NCBI GenBank assembly: GCA_034401135.1
Contig: JAWZSP010000002.1
Coordinates: 4,650,001-4,714,000, forward strand
DNA from: Volutella citrinella
Lineage: Eukaryota; Ascomycota; Sordariomycetes; Hypocreales; Nectriaceae
Length of the DNA: 64,000 nucleotides
Reading direction: 5' to 3'
The position numbers and the translations under genes are program-made. Each line of letters starts with the position of its first letter. Position 1 is the stretch's first letter. Below the pieces are notes generated by a model. It was not told the DNA's origin and searched no databases. It worked only from the letters and a program-made list of their open reading frames with translations. Below are positions 35,404 through 49,080 of this stretch, in pieces.

Positions 35404-37056
35404 TCACGCACTCTCAGAGCCAGTATACATCTTAGCACTAGCAATCATAGCCAGTGTCAGCTCCTTGTTCTCCCCCAGAGCCTCCATCAACAGCCTGCGA
35501 TCCTCCGCCACGTCGATCCCCCTCGCTGCCTCCTTTTCAAGATGCTGCAACGCAGCCTGTGCACTAAAAATGACCATCTTCATGAGCGCGCACCCGGAAT
35601 TAATGGTGAGAATGTACGGCGCAAGGCCCGCGATGTTTCGACAGTACCGACGTGGGGTCGACATGGACGGCCATTTTGTGTGGGCGCCCGCGCCGCACAA
35701 GTCGGCGCTGAGACTGTCGTACAGCGTCAAGCAGGCCATCCAGTACAGGAGGCTATGCTGTCCGAATGCCAGCTGGTCGGCAAATGACAGGTCGGGCGCG
35801 ACGGTGTCGCCGCGAATGATGCTCTCGGAAAACTCGAGCGCTGGTCGCCCCATGCCGGTGGCCCAGGCTATCAGATTGCAGCCTAGTGTCCAACCCTGCG
35901 ACTTGAGGTCTCGTTTCCGGTCATCGAGCAAGTCTTGCTCCCCGGATCTAGGCATGGAATCCACCTCGTATATCCACTCCGAAATGTCTACCATGATGTC
36001 CGCAAGAGCATCCTTGGCCGTTTTTGGCCTATAAAGCCAGGGAAGTGTCTTCCATTCGTTTAGAGTGGCGATGCATGGCTTGCGTCGAAGGAATCCCATG
36101 GTGATCTGTTGACTTGTTAGTGACCAGTTCAACAGTTGGTGGCTGGTGCGTACTAAATGGTAAGCCCGAATATCACAAAATATCTTGTGGGCGAGGCCTC
36201 TGCTAAAGTACAAAGGACCCTTGGACAGAAAGAGCGCTTCAAGGCCGGATCCATGGGTCAAGAGGTTTCGCAGCTTGACTTTGTCGTCTTGTCCGACCAT
36301 GAGCATAAGCTGGGGCCAGACATTAGCTATCTTACAGATAGAATAGGACAAGCCCGGATTCACTTACTTCGTATGCACATAGCAGACCTGAGGTGAGTAA
36401 GACATCCTCTATCGCCTTCCCTTCAGGTGCTCGGACATAATCTGCTACCCCCCTCAGGGCTTCGCCGTAGTAGCTGTAGCCACTTCGCACAATGTCCATG
36501 TTGTCGTCCGAGTTGCGAGCCCATATCCCTGCTCCATTGGCCAAGATGCATGCACGGAGGGGATTGGACTTTCTGTATAGTTGATTCATCGAGTTTACCC
36601 AGCCGTGGTTGGGTGATTCGTCGTAAAAGGCCGTTGGATCGGGGAGTTAGTAGTCCCAAAACTTGGCGATTGCAACCTCTTCGCATGCAGTCCTTCTTAG
36701 GGAGTATGGAAGCAGCTGCATCCGTGCATCCCCCTTGTTCAACTCACCCATCACCCATCTCTTCTCCTGGCAGACGTTGCGGGGCGACAGGGTGGCCCCG
36801 ACATAATGGATTGGTCTTGAGTCGCCTGGCCTCGCAGCTGGGCCAGTGATGTTGGGCGGCGGCCCATTGTCATCGTAGCCTCCGCACTCTTTTCTCAACC
36901 GGGTGCATCGTCCACAGGCGGGCCTCTTATAATCGCACTGCCATGCTGGTGTCAGTCGCCCCGGCGGCAGGCAGATAGGATCTCCTCCGAACTGACCTTC
37001 TTCTTGAGTCGGCGACAGGTATTACAGACTGATCGCACTTCCAAGAGTCCAAACAT
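35404..37056 (-). pseudogene. Zn2Cys6 transcription factor with in-frame TAA
   Basis: A fungal binuclear zinc-cluster regulator. Exons 37056-36997, 36937-36368, 36309-36154 and 36105-35404 (introns 59, 58 and 48 bp) give one continuous frame of 496 codons. The first intron splits the DNA-binding domain; joined it reads CNTCRRLKKKCDYKRPACGR followed by CTRLRKEC, a textbook C-X2-C-X6-C-X5-C-X2-C-X6-C. The body resembles regulators with the block FWD-Y-LP...GW before an LYR helix. Exactly in that block the sequence reads AKFWDY, then TAA (36647-36649), then LPDPTAFYDESPNHGW in the same frame. No splice pair removes the stop without also deleting the conserved block. I therefore call a nonsense-mutated gene; an assembly error is the main alternative. 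Confidence 0.75.
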
Positions 37057-37681
37057 TCCGGCAGCATAGCTCCATGCATCGACCCGGGCGCATCTAACCG
37101 TGGTGGTGCCAACTGCGTCCCCCGCTCTCGGTGGCGATATGTCGAGTGCTTGCTGGCAGCGGATCCAGCCCAGCGTTGAGAAATAAATAAACACGTCGCG
37201 CCAGCATAGGGCTGCATAATCTAGTTAATCCGGTTAATAATCATGCTCCACTCGGCAACGCCGGCGACACGCGACACCATTGGGGGAGCCGGACATTGAG
37301 CGCCGGGGAAATTGCAGGGTTCCACTCGCTTCAACGGTCCAGACCCAGAGGCGAAGACGAATGAATGCAGTCGCTGTCGCTACGGTCGCCATTGAGCCAT
37401 TCAGGCAAGTGCATCAAGTCAGAGCGAGAACTATTCATGCTTCAGAATGCATCAACCTCTGCGATCGTGGGAGTAATTTTATTTACTAGTGCTGACGGTC
37501 AGATCGCAGAAGTCGCCGATGGGGCTGATCCAATCCCTCCAATCAGATACCCATGTCAATCAGCCCATCTGCGAAATGGAATAACCATGACGTTTCCTTT
37601 GAGCATCTAGAAAGTGAATTGGGCTATCGACAGTGACACCAGCCTCCCCACCGCCAGGCTCCTCGGCCACAGGTCCAGTCT
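37057..37681. other. Intergenic
   Basis: Promoter side of the Zn2Cys6 gene and 3' flank of the oxidase. No gene seen. Confidence 0.45.
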
Positions 37682-39088
37682 CTAGATCTTGGCCCTGTCC
37701 TTGTTTTCCAGCTTCGCCTTCTCTTGGGCATTCAACTCCCGTCGCAGCGGACCTCCTCGGCTTCCGTCTCCGACGAAGGCATCCCGGCTGTCCTTGTAGT
37801 CGGTTCTGAATCGCCACTTTGTCTCCAGGCTGAGCGGGAGTTTCTTCTTCATGGCACGCGACATGTACTCGCCAAGGACAGGCAGAAACTTGAATCCACT
37901 GTGATTCATGTTAGCTTTTTCTCATCCTGCGCATACTTTCAAGATCAACTCACTGTCCGCTTCCGGCTCCCCCGACAAACAGGTTAGTGTAATCGGGATG
38001 GTAATCCATGATGAAGTCGCCAGTAGGGGTATCAGTATACCAGCACATGGCCACCCGCTCAAACGGCCGATCAGCCAGCTCGGGCAGAATGTCACGCAGT
38101 CCCTGTCGCAAGCGCTGCTCGCCATCCTCAGTGCAATAATTGACGCGCTGCCGGGGTGGGCTCGCAGGTGGCGATGAGATGGTCGAGCTGTCGGTCCTGG
38201 TGTAGCCCCAGCCGTGGATCGCCACCTTGAGCGACTTCATCTCCTCGTGCGGGGGGAAGTTGAACCAGCCAGTCGAAAAGTTGGAGTAGATGGGCAAGTC
38301 CTTGTACTTGACCACCTCGGCGTCGGTGAGCGGGAAGTATGCCACGACGTGTGCGGTCGCGAGCACCGAGTTGTACATGGGCACCAGCTTGGAGCACCAG
38401 GCGCCGGCCGTGAGGATGAAGTGATCGCCCGCCACGGAGCTTCCATTGAGTGTCTGTATACTTGTGATCTTGCCTGCACTTTGCTGGTGCATGTTCAGTT
38501 GGGTTACTGTCCCGGCAGGACCGCAGATGAAGGAGACGCCCAGCTCAAGGCAATCGTCTCGAAGCTGGGTAATGGCCTTGTTTGCATCGACCCATCCAGC
38601 CTGGGGGTTGTAGTACCCCTTAAATGAAGGGGCGAGTTCCCCGGTCAGGACTGGGAATTTCCGCTTCGCCTCGGCGGCGTCGTCGAGTTTGTGCCAGGGA
38701 ACGTTGTTCTTGGTCAAGACGGACGCAGTCTTGTCCATCCACGACACATTGTCGCTCTTGGGGCCGACGAGCATGAAATTGGTCGGATGGAAGATTTCCT
38801 TGTACTTGGGCAGCCTTGACCATTTCATGTAGGCCTCGCGGCTGACCCTGAAGTAGTCCTCATCGGCGTAGTCGAACCGGACGACGCGAGAGATGTCGGA
38901 GCTTGAACCATCAGGGACCTGCGAGTCATTAGCGCATCCACGCTTCAGGGAGATTCAAATTCACACACTGGCGGCATGTGTCTGTCAAGGACAGTGATGT
39001 TGCGGTAGCCTTCTGATGCGAGTTGGCATGCCGTTGAGAGGCCAAACACGCCAGCGCCAATGATGACGATCCTAGCGTTCTTGTCCAT
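37682..39088 (-). CDS. FAD-dependent fructosyl-amine / sarcosine oxidase family, 433 aa
   Basis: A flavoenzyme of the DAO/MSOX family, most like fungal amadoriases (fructosyl amino acid oxidases), which oxidise glycated amino acids and release hydrogen peroxide. Exons 39088-38969, 38918-37954 and 37898-37682, with introns of 50 and 55 bp, in phase. The Rossmann dinucleotide motif is at the start, ARIVIIGAGVFGLSTACQLA. The second motif block, SSSDISRVVRFDYADEDYFR, is typical of the amadoriase subfamily. The C-terminal FAD block is NLFVGGAGSGHGFKFLPVLG, where the GSGHGFK join is created by the last intron. The length matches the family. The last residues RAKI resemble a weak peroxisomal PTS1 but are not the canonical SKL. 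The gene lies between two Zn2Cys6 regulators in the same orientation. Confidence 0.93.
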
Positions 39089-39372
39089 GGTGTTTGCGAA
39101 GGGGCTGTTGCAGAGTGTTCCTTTCGAATGATGACTCCGACAATAACAAAAATCTTTTTGTGATCAAAAGCAATGCCGTCCCGCGCTCCCGTTGGCGCGA
39201 AGAGGGAGCTTATAACCACCCTCCGACCCGGTCACGTGCGCGGATCATTTGCATACACGAAACGGTGAGAAGCTGTCCAACCAAACAGATTGCGGCAACG
39301 ATGCACTCTTCACACCGAGTACCAGACCGGTGACAGGGATAAACACCCTCGTATTTGTAATCGACTCGCCGA

Positions 39373-41751
39373 TCAATAAGTATTGTCCGAGAGAAAGTGT
39401 GTAAACAGGTCGTCCAAATACAATTGCTCCAACTCAGCGCCTGCTGTTGTGCTCGACCAAGGCTGTTCGTCGGACAAGTCGGGAGGAAACCCGGATGGCG
39501 TTGGTCGAGTCGTGGATGATACGGGATGGATATAGTGCGTAGACACTTGGAAGCTGACACCTGCTCCTTGGTTGTGGTCCGAGCCACCTTGTGCGAGTGC
39601 CGCAACGGGCTTCATCTCGTAAATCTTTGGGTCGAGGAGGCTCCAGAATAAAGAAGGCTGGAAGTTGATGGAGATGCCGCGGCCGCCAGGTGTTTGTTGG
39701 GTAGTGTTGGAGGTGAGTTGCAGATCTTGCAGAATAGCTACCTGAAAATGGTCAATGATTAGCCTCGCACAATCCAGAAAATGGATGCACCAAATAATCT
39801 ACATTTGGGAAAGGATCGTCATACCTTGTGAGATACATGGGGCCAAGTTTTTGACAATTCAGAGAGATACTCTTGACACCATGCCAAGTCCTCTTTGGCC
39901 GTTTGCGCGATATCAGCATCGCTCGCAAGCTGGAAAAGCCACGGAATAGTCGCTGCCGCTGCAACAATATGCCCGAGTATCGGATCGCACACCTCGAACT
40001 GCCGGTCCTGACAGAGTCGAAGCAGACGAAAGACCCATTTCGAGTGGAACAAGGCCGAGTCGACAGTCTGCTGAAGAAACAGCCGAGACGGCGGGCTGCT
40101 AGACCCCTGCCTGATGGCAACCAGATGGATGAACGGATGGTTGAGAATTGCTGGTATCGCGTGGAAGATTACCTGCATTAGTATCCATGGCGTCCAGTAC
40201 TCTTTCTGCTGCGACAGTTCTTGGTGGGACCGTTTTGTAAAGCGAACATTGCGCAATAGGTGTTTCGGTGGGAGCTGTGCTTCGTGCTTGAAGAGTTGAG
40301 CGCAAAGCTGCGCGTGCATTGAATTGAGCTTGCGCGGGTTTCCTCCCTTGCCGAGGCGTATGTGGTGAAGCCAGACGGACATCCTCCCCCACATTCCGAC
40401 CAGGTCCATGTAGTAGGCCAGCACGCCCAGATCGTTCATAGACTCTTCTGGGCTAGAGAGATCTGGAGGTACGTCGTCGTCTGCAAATTCGAGATTGGGC
40501 GGCAATGGTGCGCTGGATGGAAAGTCAGGCATTTCAGCCTCATCCACCTGGACGTTCAGTCCAGGCTGTTGAGGAGTAAACATGTTCTCCAGGACATATA
40601 CGCTCCAGTAGCATCGAGCACCCGTCTCTTTCTCGGTAGTGTCGGCACTTGCATTGTGCTCTGATAGTGTACGAAAAGCCTCGAGGCGTCCGACTATGCC
40701 GATAGTCATCCAAGCCTGACCTGGTTTGCAGGCTAGAGGAGTAAGTCAATCTGATCAACCATTGAGTGACTACGAAGGGGCCAATCATACCCCATATATC
40801 CCTCAAAGCCAGGAGTGTCAGTGATTGAATGACTTCTACGCTCGCAACTCCTTTGGCTGCAAGGGTTCTGACAGATTCCTCCGCTGAGCAGGCATAAAAT
40901 TCCACCGCCTGTGACTCCTTACCTCGGTAGAATTCGTGAGATCCAAAGCATAGCGTAAGGGCTAGAAAGCTCCATAGAAGAAATGGTGACGATGACTTGA
41001 GTTGGGCCGATAGATGATCCAAGGCGAATACTGTGAGGGGCTGTAAGTGAATCTTTGAGCGGTAAACCTCCACAAAATGGTCTAGCACTTCTGCAGGAGG
41101 ACTAGGTCTGGAGCATGGATTAGCTACACTGAGTATGAATCCGTACGGCAAATCATTTCCGCCTTACTGGGACAATGAAAAACATGGTCTCGCGTGCTGT
41201 CTGGGCAAATTAGTTGCTGCTGCGACGGGGCTGTTGCGTGGTTGGCGAGTTAGTCTGCCGTGATCCGTTCTGACTACGGCGCCTTGGGGTCCTCTGGTGT
41301 GGAAAGGAGACGTCCTTTGTTGCATGTCAGTTTTTCCGATTCGTGAAATGATCCAGCGAAGACCCACGATGAAACCTCGAGGGTACCGGCAGTCGATGGC
41401 TTCTCAATTTGTTGGGTGTTTTGTGTGGTTGTACTCCTTGTCCTTCAAGTCTACTGTCTTAGTTGCTGCACCAACAGCGGCAAGATACGATGCCGACTCA
41501 CGGTCTGGTGGCCTTGCTAACTCGGCCCCCTCTTCCGGCCTTTTCAATTTCGCGGTACACGCAATTCTGGTTGAGGCGCCGACAAAAGGAGCATACAGGC
41601 CTCTCAGCGGTACATTTGCTCTTCTTTCGGCTACAGGGTACCTAGTCAATGGCGCCACCCCGTCACCGGCTTGTCTCGGACAAGGGTCTTACCGGCATGG
41701 CTCACAGGCTTGGCGGCTGCGCTTTTCCCGGGTGTCAGACGACGGAGCCAT
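39373..41751 (-). CDS. Zn2Cys6 transcription factor with fungal-specific TF domain
   Basis: Nuclear regulator. The ATG at 41751 begins MAPSSDTREKRSRQACEPCR; a 62-bp intron (41631-41692) joins this to RKKSKCTAERPVCSFCRRLNQNC, completing a C-X2-C-X6-C-X5-C-X2-C-X6-C cluster. The linker region (about 41160-41560) needs two or three more introns, which I could not fix; a GTGAGT donor is at about 41513 and a GTAAGG donor at about 41171. The regulatory domain follows from about 41105 (PPAEVLDHFVEVYRSKIHLQ), with SLTLLALRDIWG, an intron near 40740-40790 and GRLEAFRTLSEHNAS. An 83-bp intron (39742-39824) precedes the last exon ending FLSDNTY. It is co-oriented with, and just upstream of, the amadoriase-like oxidase, a plausible target. 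Confidence 0.82.
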
Positions 41752-42186
41752 TGCGGGAGCAGTTGATTGGAGCAGACTCTAAATGACCAGCCGGATGGAT
41801 TACTTGTGCCAGGGTTCAAGTGCCGGAATGAGGCCAAGACGAAGCTGACGCAAATGTTGGCTCACCCGGGCACGTGAGCGGATGGATGGTCATTATCTTA
41901 TCGGGACCTGCATGCTGATTGGCAGAGAGGTGTAATTGAGCACTAACACTGCACCATCTCACCGGGCCCACTTGGTTGATATGAAGTTGACCGTGTTGCT
42001 GGGTACTACCCTGTTCGATCAAGCTGAAGAGGAAGGTGGATGTTGAACAGGATTGACTGACTGCATCCTGTGTACGGATCTCACCTTTATCAAGCCTTAT
42101 CTCAGAGAGCTTAGTGGTGACTTGACGGCCATTGGAAGTCGGGGCTTGAAACGGAGAGTCGATGAATCTAGAATTGGTGCTGCAAC
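41752..42186. other. Intergenic, TF promoter
   Basis: No gene seen. Contains the presumed promoter of the Zn2Cys6 gene. Confidence 0.45.
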
Positions 42187-42305
42187 CTATGCCGTGAAGC
42201 TGACGAAGGAGGGAGTGATGAAGGAACCCTGCTCGTTGGCGATGATCTCGACATTGGTACCCTCGTAGATTGCGACGACAGTGTAGGTGGTACCTGGATC
42301 CGGAG
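42187..42305 (-). pseudogene. Hsp70 N-terminal fragment
   Basis: An isolated minus-strand stretch reads [20 protein letters not shown] followed by [14 protein letters not shown] and a stop. This matches the first about 40 residues of cytosolic Hsp70 chaperones (phosphate-binding loop 1 region, normally GIDLGTTYSCVG). The GIDLG part just upstream is damaged and no start codon or remaining domain is attached. It is the part missing from the other Hsp70 fragment at 47404-48025. Confidence 0.75.
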
Positions 42306-44528
42306 TACATCGAGAAGCCACTGTTCGATCACTAGCGGATATGGATTTGGGCTGATGACATAGCATTGGAATCCTCGCGTATCAAATACAGAATTGCATG
42401 TTGCCAATTTGTGCCTTGGATTTCCCAGGAGATCGCATATTCTGGCCCTGATCTGACATTTCGGGAGATGCCGTGACCCGCTTCAGACGATCATCACACC
42501 TGACCATGATGGCTTCAAATATTCCATCAATCTTTGCCTTACGTGGCAATATGCCGCTGGCCCGACAGACCAGAGGACAGCGGCGACAGAGTTGAGGCGG
42601 CAAGAGCGTACTGCGCAGCTTGCTGTTAGCAGGCCACAGTCTTCCATTTCCACGTGGACGGAATGTGATGGCTCTTCATGTGAAATAATATAACCACATG
42701 CGCCTACCATCCAGTCCAGACAACAGCATGGTGAATGCGCCGGACGTGGCAAGTGATCCCGTAGATCAGGCGTGAAATGAAGACAATCGACCGTGTACAT
42801 CTACCATTGTGGCTGGGCTGCGCACTCCCCATATCAGACATGAGGCTTGAAGTTATCCAAAGGCTTTTCGACATTGAACAGTCACGGGTTGATCCTTGCT
42901 TGGTCCGCGTGAAAATTTTCGACTTGCTGCCGTTACTTCGGACCATTGAAAACAGGTCTGGAGTGCTCCTCGACCCCAAGCGGCATACTGATCTGGGTTG
43001 CTCACTACCGTACTTAAACAACTTGATTCACTAACATCTACACCCCTTGAAGCACGCTAATCACTCCCAGATGGAGAACTCGGCAGTCAGGCCATCCACA
43101 CCCAGACGGGTTGAGAATGAAAGGACCGAGACCCTCATCAGCCGGAATTCTAGTAGGTGAGGGGCCGAGGAAGTGCCATTTATAAAAGTAGTATTCACAC
43201 GTGCAGATGCATCTCTGATTGAAGCGCCAATACAACGCCGAGTTCGCACACCCGGCCGGCGTTCATCGGGATAACAGAGATCCGCCGGGATAGCCAGCTT
43301 GTTTTCTGGGGCAACATCATGTCCGGCTGTCCCACCCGTGGGGCAGGCCTCCGTCACGCTGCTGGCGGAGGTGCGGAACGCGCCAAGACCGCACCCGGGA
43401 TCGAGCCTCCAGGCGTAGCGTTGCATGAGCTTACCACTCTGGGGAGGCGGCCGATAGCCAGGAGGATTCGGCCCGGCGGCGCCTGCGTGTTGATCGGAGG
43501 GAGGGACATGGTCAAAATCAGTGTTTGGACAAGGTGGTATTCGCGTGGCTTGCCTAGTGTGTTGGCGGATCCGTCTCGCTTTGAGCTTGTTGCTCGCACC
43601 TGTCAGCGGCCACAGACCGCCTCCGTCTCGGGTTGCTTTAATGGATCGCTTTCCTGTTCTCTTTGCTCCTGACTGACCCAGGGCCCCTTTCTTTCCGTGG
43701 TTTCCACCATCAGTGTTCAATCCTGACTCGTCCGAAGAAAACTAGCAGGATTCTACTGGTTCCTCGGAGACGCGACCGGCGGTGACGTGTCTGTGAGTGG
43801 TGGAGATGCTTCAAGATAGAGGAGCCTCACGTCGGAGGTGTTCTTTCCGTCATGATTCTGGCGTTTCTCCCTGAAGCCCGGAATTCCCCGAGATGTCGAT
43901 AGAAAGTCTCTACCGCCTGGGGAAGCAGTCTTCCTGTTCGCAAACGTGATGAACTTGTGTCTCATGTGTGCAAGGGGGCAGCAAGGCTGAGGGCGCGCAG
44001 ATGAGCATCACGAAGCTGGGGCGGCCTCGGGAGTCTCCCGAAACAGCAGGGATGCTTCGTGTTTGGCAGGCGGTCCCAATTCTTTGGTGGCCACCCACGA
44101 TTCCACTCTCGTACCTCATCAACAACGAACCAACCGCCACCGCACAACCGCACAACGTCATTCCCAATACACGCCTTTAAAGTTTCTTTCGGGCCGCACG
44201 TCTCAAGAGGTTTGGCGATCCCCTAGATGTGTGATATGACGTCTCTTACCTCACTTCAGTTTTCCCGTGTTCGTGTGCCTGAGCAGAATTGAACAGTGGA
44301 CTGAGATGAGACTCTTACACTATTGTATCTGGAAGTTAACATGTCCCTCATTTCTCTTGACATTAGTTCCAGGTGATTCTCGTGACTGTTCCTGCCTGTG
44401 TAGACATTTGGCCGAGGCCATGGTCATTTCTAAAGGCGAGCCTTGCTAACATTGAAGATTTGAAGTAAATCTAGAAGGCTATGGAACTACTCACGCCGTT
44501 GTACTTCCCAGTCATGTTAGGGAATGAT
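42306..44528. other. Long region without a supported gene
   Basis: About 2.2 kb. One long minus frame (to 43061, about 219 codons) begins at a non-ATG codon, is Pro/Arg-rich and has no domain, so it is not called. Other frames are short. The region lies between two gene fragments and may be decayed sequence. Confidence 0.4.
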
Positions 44529-44684
44529 TTACGAAACCGGAAGTTCGAGAACCATCTCTAGACCGTCTTCCTCATCCCATTGCTCACCTACTTCCTGAAA
44601 GCCATACTGATCGATCAAATTCCTGAATGCTTGGTTATCTGGTCGGACTGTAGGTCGGACCACTTTCACGCCCGGGTCAGGACC
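44529..44684 (-). pseudogene. GNAT acetyltransferase C-terminal fragment (tentative)
   Basis: A minus-strand frame reads GVKVVRPTVRPDNQAFRNLI, then DQYGFQEVGEQWDEEDGLEM and VLELPVS before a stop. This has the form of the last strand-helix-strand of an N-acetyltransferase (the N-x-x-x-x-x-L-x-x-x-x-GF-x-E-V-G block). The acetyl-CoA loop and the earlier part are not found upstream in any frame. I treat it as a remnant; a spliced gene with an exon I failed to recognise is possible. Confidence 0.4.
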
Positions 44685-45134
44685 GAAACGCGTGTGATGT
44701 GGGTCAGGCTAGTGGTAAAGAAATAGTGGAGACCCCCAATGCTTGAGCTGCGAGATGTCAAGGGTGGTGCATGACAGAGAGGGGGTAGGCGCTTCTTCCG
44801 CCGTGTCCCCGTCATCGCAAGCCTTGCCCGGAAGCATCGGAGGATGTGACCCGACAACAATGGGGCCATTTACTATCGTAGCAGTAACTAACGGTGATCT
44901 TGAGGTCGGACCTAGCAATGGCTGGCTAGACTTCTCGAACCTCGGGTGCAGCTGAGCATGCATCACCTTTCACGTTGAATCAGTTCATCCGGTCATTTCT
45001 ACAGGTTTTCTTGCATGTGCGTAAGCTGAATCATGATAGGTGCATTCGTCGCTGCCGATACGAGTATCCGTTGCCAAGACATTCTGAATATCAACCTCAA
45101 CCTTAAAACAAGAACAATCCCAACCAACCTCCCG
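44685..45134. other. Intergenic
   Basis: No supported gene between the GNAT-like fragment and the SDR stop. Confidence 0.4.
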
Positions 45135-46046
45135 TCAAAGATGCCCCTCAAGCTCCTTCTCGGTCCATTCCCACAACTCCTTCGCGAGAGCATCGTCCTT
45201 TGACCGCTGGGAGCCCTTGCCCAGCACGCCAACAGGGTGATAAAACTCGCCAGACTTCGCATCCGGGCTGACGGCCGCCCAGAGCTGGCTCTGGGCACCT
45301 TTCGAGACACTCACGAAGAAGAAACTCGAGAGGTACATCAATGGCCGGAGCAAAGGCCAGCTGGACTTCAAGCTGCTCGTGAGGTTGGTGTTGACGACGC
45401 CTGGGTGGACACTGATGGAGCGGATATCCGGGTTGCGACGGGCGAGCTCGCGGGCAAAGTGAACATTGGCGAGTTTGGAAATGCCGTAGCGAGTCGCGGT
45501 CATGGAGCTGGCCATATCGGTCTTCAGCTGGCCGAAGTCGTACTGGGCTGTGCCCATGGTTTCAGCACCCGAGGAGAGTGTGATGACACGGACATCCGAG
45601 GGCGGCGTCGTTGCAGCCGTCTTCTTGAGCGTCGGCAGTAGGAGCTTGGTCAGGAGGGCGTGGCCCATGTGATTCGTGCCGAACTGGATTTCGTAGCCTT
45701 CCTTGGTGAGCCCCGCCGGCGTCATCATGATACCCGCATTGTTAATAAGGAGGTGTAGCTGAGTGGATTGTTCTAGGAATGATGCTACCGCTGTCTTGAT
45801 ACTCTCGAAGGATGTGAGGTCCAGAGGCAGGAAGGTGATTGGCCCTGCATCTGGTACCGCCTGACGGATATCCTCCATCGCTGCGAGCGCCTTCTCTTTG
45901 CTTCGTGCCGCGAGGAAGATGTTTGCCGGCTTGTGCTTGCTCAGCTGCAGCACCGTCTCCTTGCCCAGGCCGATATTCGCCCCTGTTACGAGGATGACCT
46001 TGCCCGAGAGGTCGGGGGTGTCGCTGTCCGGGTTGAAGGACGGCAT
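45135..46046 (-). CDS. Short-chain dehydrogenase/reductase (retinol-dehydrogenase-like), 303 aa
   Basis: NAD(P)-dependent oxidoreductase of the classical SDR fold; substrate unknown. Single exon from the ATG at 46046 (MPSFNPDSDTPDLSGKVILV). Cofactor loop TGANIGLGKE (residues 21-30), NNAGIMMTPAG in the fourth strand, the NHMGHALLTKLLLP helix typical of the RDH/WWOX-like group, catalytic Ser in VITLSSGAETM and the YGISKLANVHFARELA Y-x-x-x-K pair, then SVHPGVVNTNL. The length is normal for the family. It appears intact although the flanking 5 kb on either side holds gene fragments. There are no obvious pathway partners nearby. Confidence 0.95.
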   Translation of the reverse strand: MPSFNPDSDTPDLSGKVILVTGANIGLGKETVLQLSKHKPANIFLAARSKEKALAAMEDIRQAVPDAGPITFLPLDLTSFESIKTAVASFLEQSTQLHLLINNAGIMMTPAGLTKEGYEIQFGTNHMGHALLTKLLLPTLKKTAATTPPSDVRVITLSSGAETMGTAQYDFGQLKTDMASSMTATRYGISKLANVHFARELARRNPDIRSISVHPGVVNTNLTSSLKSSWPLLRPLMYLSSFFFVSVSKGAQSQLWAAVSPDAKSGEFYHPVGVLGKGSQRSKDDALAKELWEWTEKELEGHL

Positions 46047-48025
<1,979 letters not shown>

Positions 48026-49080
48026 GTAGCCTCTTCCTAGCTTTCTACTCACTTTAAATGAAATAGTGAACCCGGTATGGAAGTCACTCTCGATCTTTAA
48101 TCCAATAGCGGAAACAAAGTCATTGGTCAAGACACCGCCACGTTTTAACGTGAGCACCTGGAAAGGGAAGCAAAATATGTCGCTATGAAGAGGAACTGCC
48201 CCTAAATAGGAAATCAGACATCCTGCTGCAATGGACCTGCATGTGCATGCGCTTCTGGTTGGTTCATCGTCTTGGGCCTGCTCGCCACGCATGGCATTGT
48301 CAATAGAAAGGAAAGCAGAAATTCCAGCGGCAGACAGTCATGGCTCTTATTGCACGTCAGCCACGGCCCATACTTTCACCCTGCGTGCGCGGGAAGGATT
48401 TTCCCCCAACCTCCACCCCCGCAATGACGAGATTCGACAGAAGGAGCAGTCATCCGCGTCAAGTTGGTCAAGGCTTTCATAAACTGCCATACAGCTGTAA
48501 TATAAATGCTTTCCGTTTGTCGACCGCAAATGTTTGATGGTGAAACTTCTTGGTAGACCATCGAGTTGCAGGCTATGAGTTGCGCCGACCCTAGCCTCAG
48601 CCAGGATAGGAATGCCACCTTCAGAAAACAAAGACTTGATAGAATCTCGATGAATCGTATATTATGCCAGTTTCATATATATTCTTGGTGCCGGCTTCCA
48701 CGCTGTCCGACCTGCAGACAAAACCTGCGCTAGGACCGAAAGTCCGAACCCGAGACCGAAAGTCCGTCCACCCCATCTGCAGCTCACTATCAAAGGCCCC
48801 ACAAATTCCCTGGAGGACCGAAACTCCGTCTCGTCATCACACAATCGTGCTTGAGAGTGTCGCAGCCAAGCCAGCCATGCAAGCCATGCCACCCTCACCT
48901 TCGATTTATAAGCCCATGGTGTCACTCTGATTTATAATGCTAAGTCTTGGCGGGTGTCATTGGATTTAGAGATTGAATCATATATAAAAACACATGTTCG
49001 ACCATGCCCAAATGGCCAGCCTGAATAACTACTGCCAGCAAACAATCAAATTTCCCAATCTCGCAACCAATTTCTACATC
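48026..49080. other. Intergenic, promoter of the reductase
   Basis: About 1 kb with no supported gene. The right half contains three copies of a GACCGAAAGTCCG-type motif (see separate entry) and is the presumed control region of the gene starting at 49081. Confidence 0.5.
48733..48828 (+). promoter_or_regulatory. Three GACCGAAA(G/C)TCCG motifs
   Basis: Near-identical 13-14 base motifs at 48733-48746, 48754-48766 and 48815-48828, about 250-350 bp upstream of the reductase ATG. Each holds two CCG triplets in direct orientation with five bases between them, a spacing seen in zinc-cluster regulator sites. Function is inferred from repetition and position only. Confidence 0.5.

Noticed and set aside
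43061..43720. 219-codon minus-strand frame
   Set aside because: Starts at a non-ATG codon, is Pro/Arg/Gly-rich, has no recognisable domain and no splice context.
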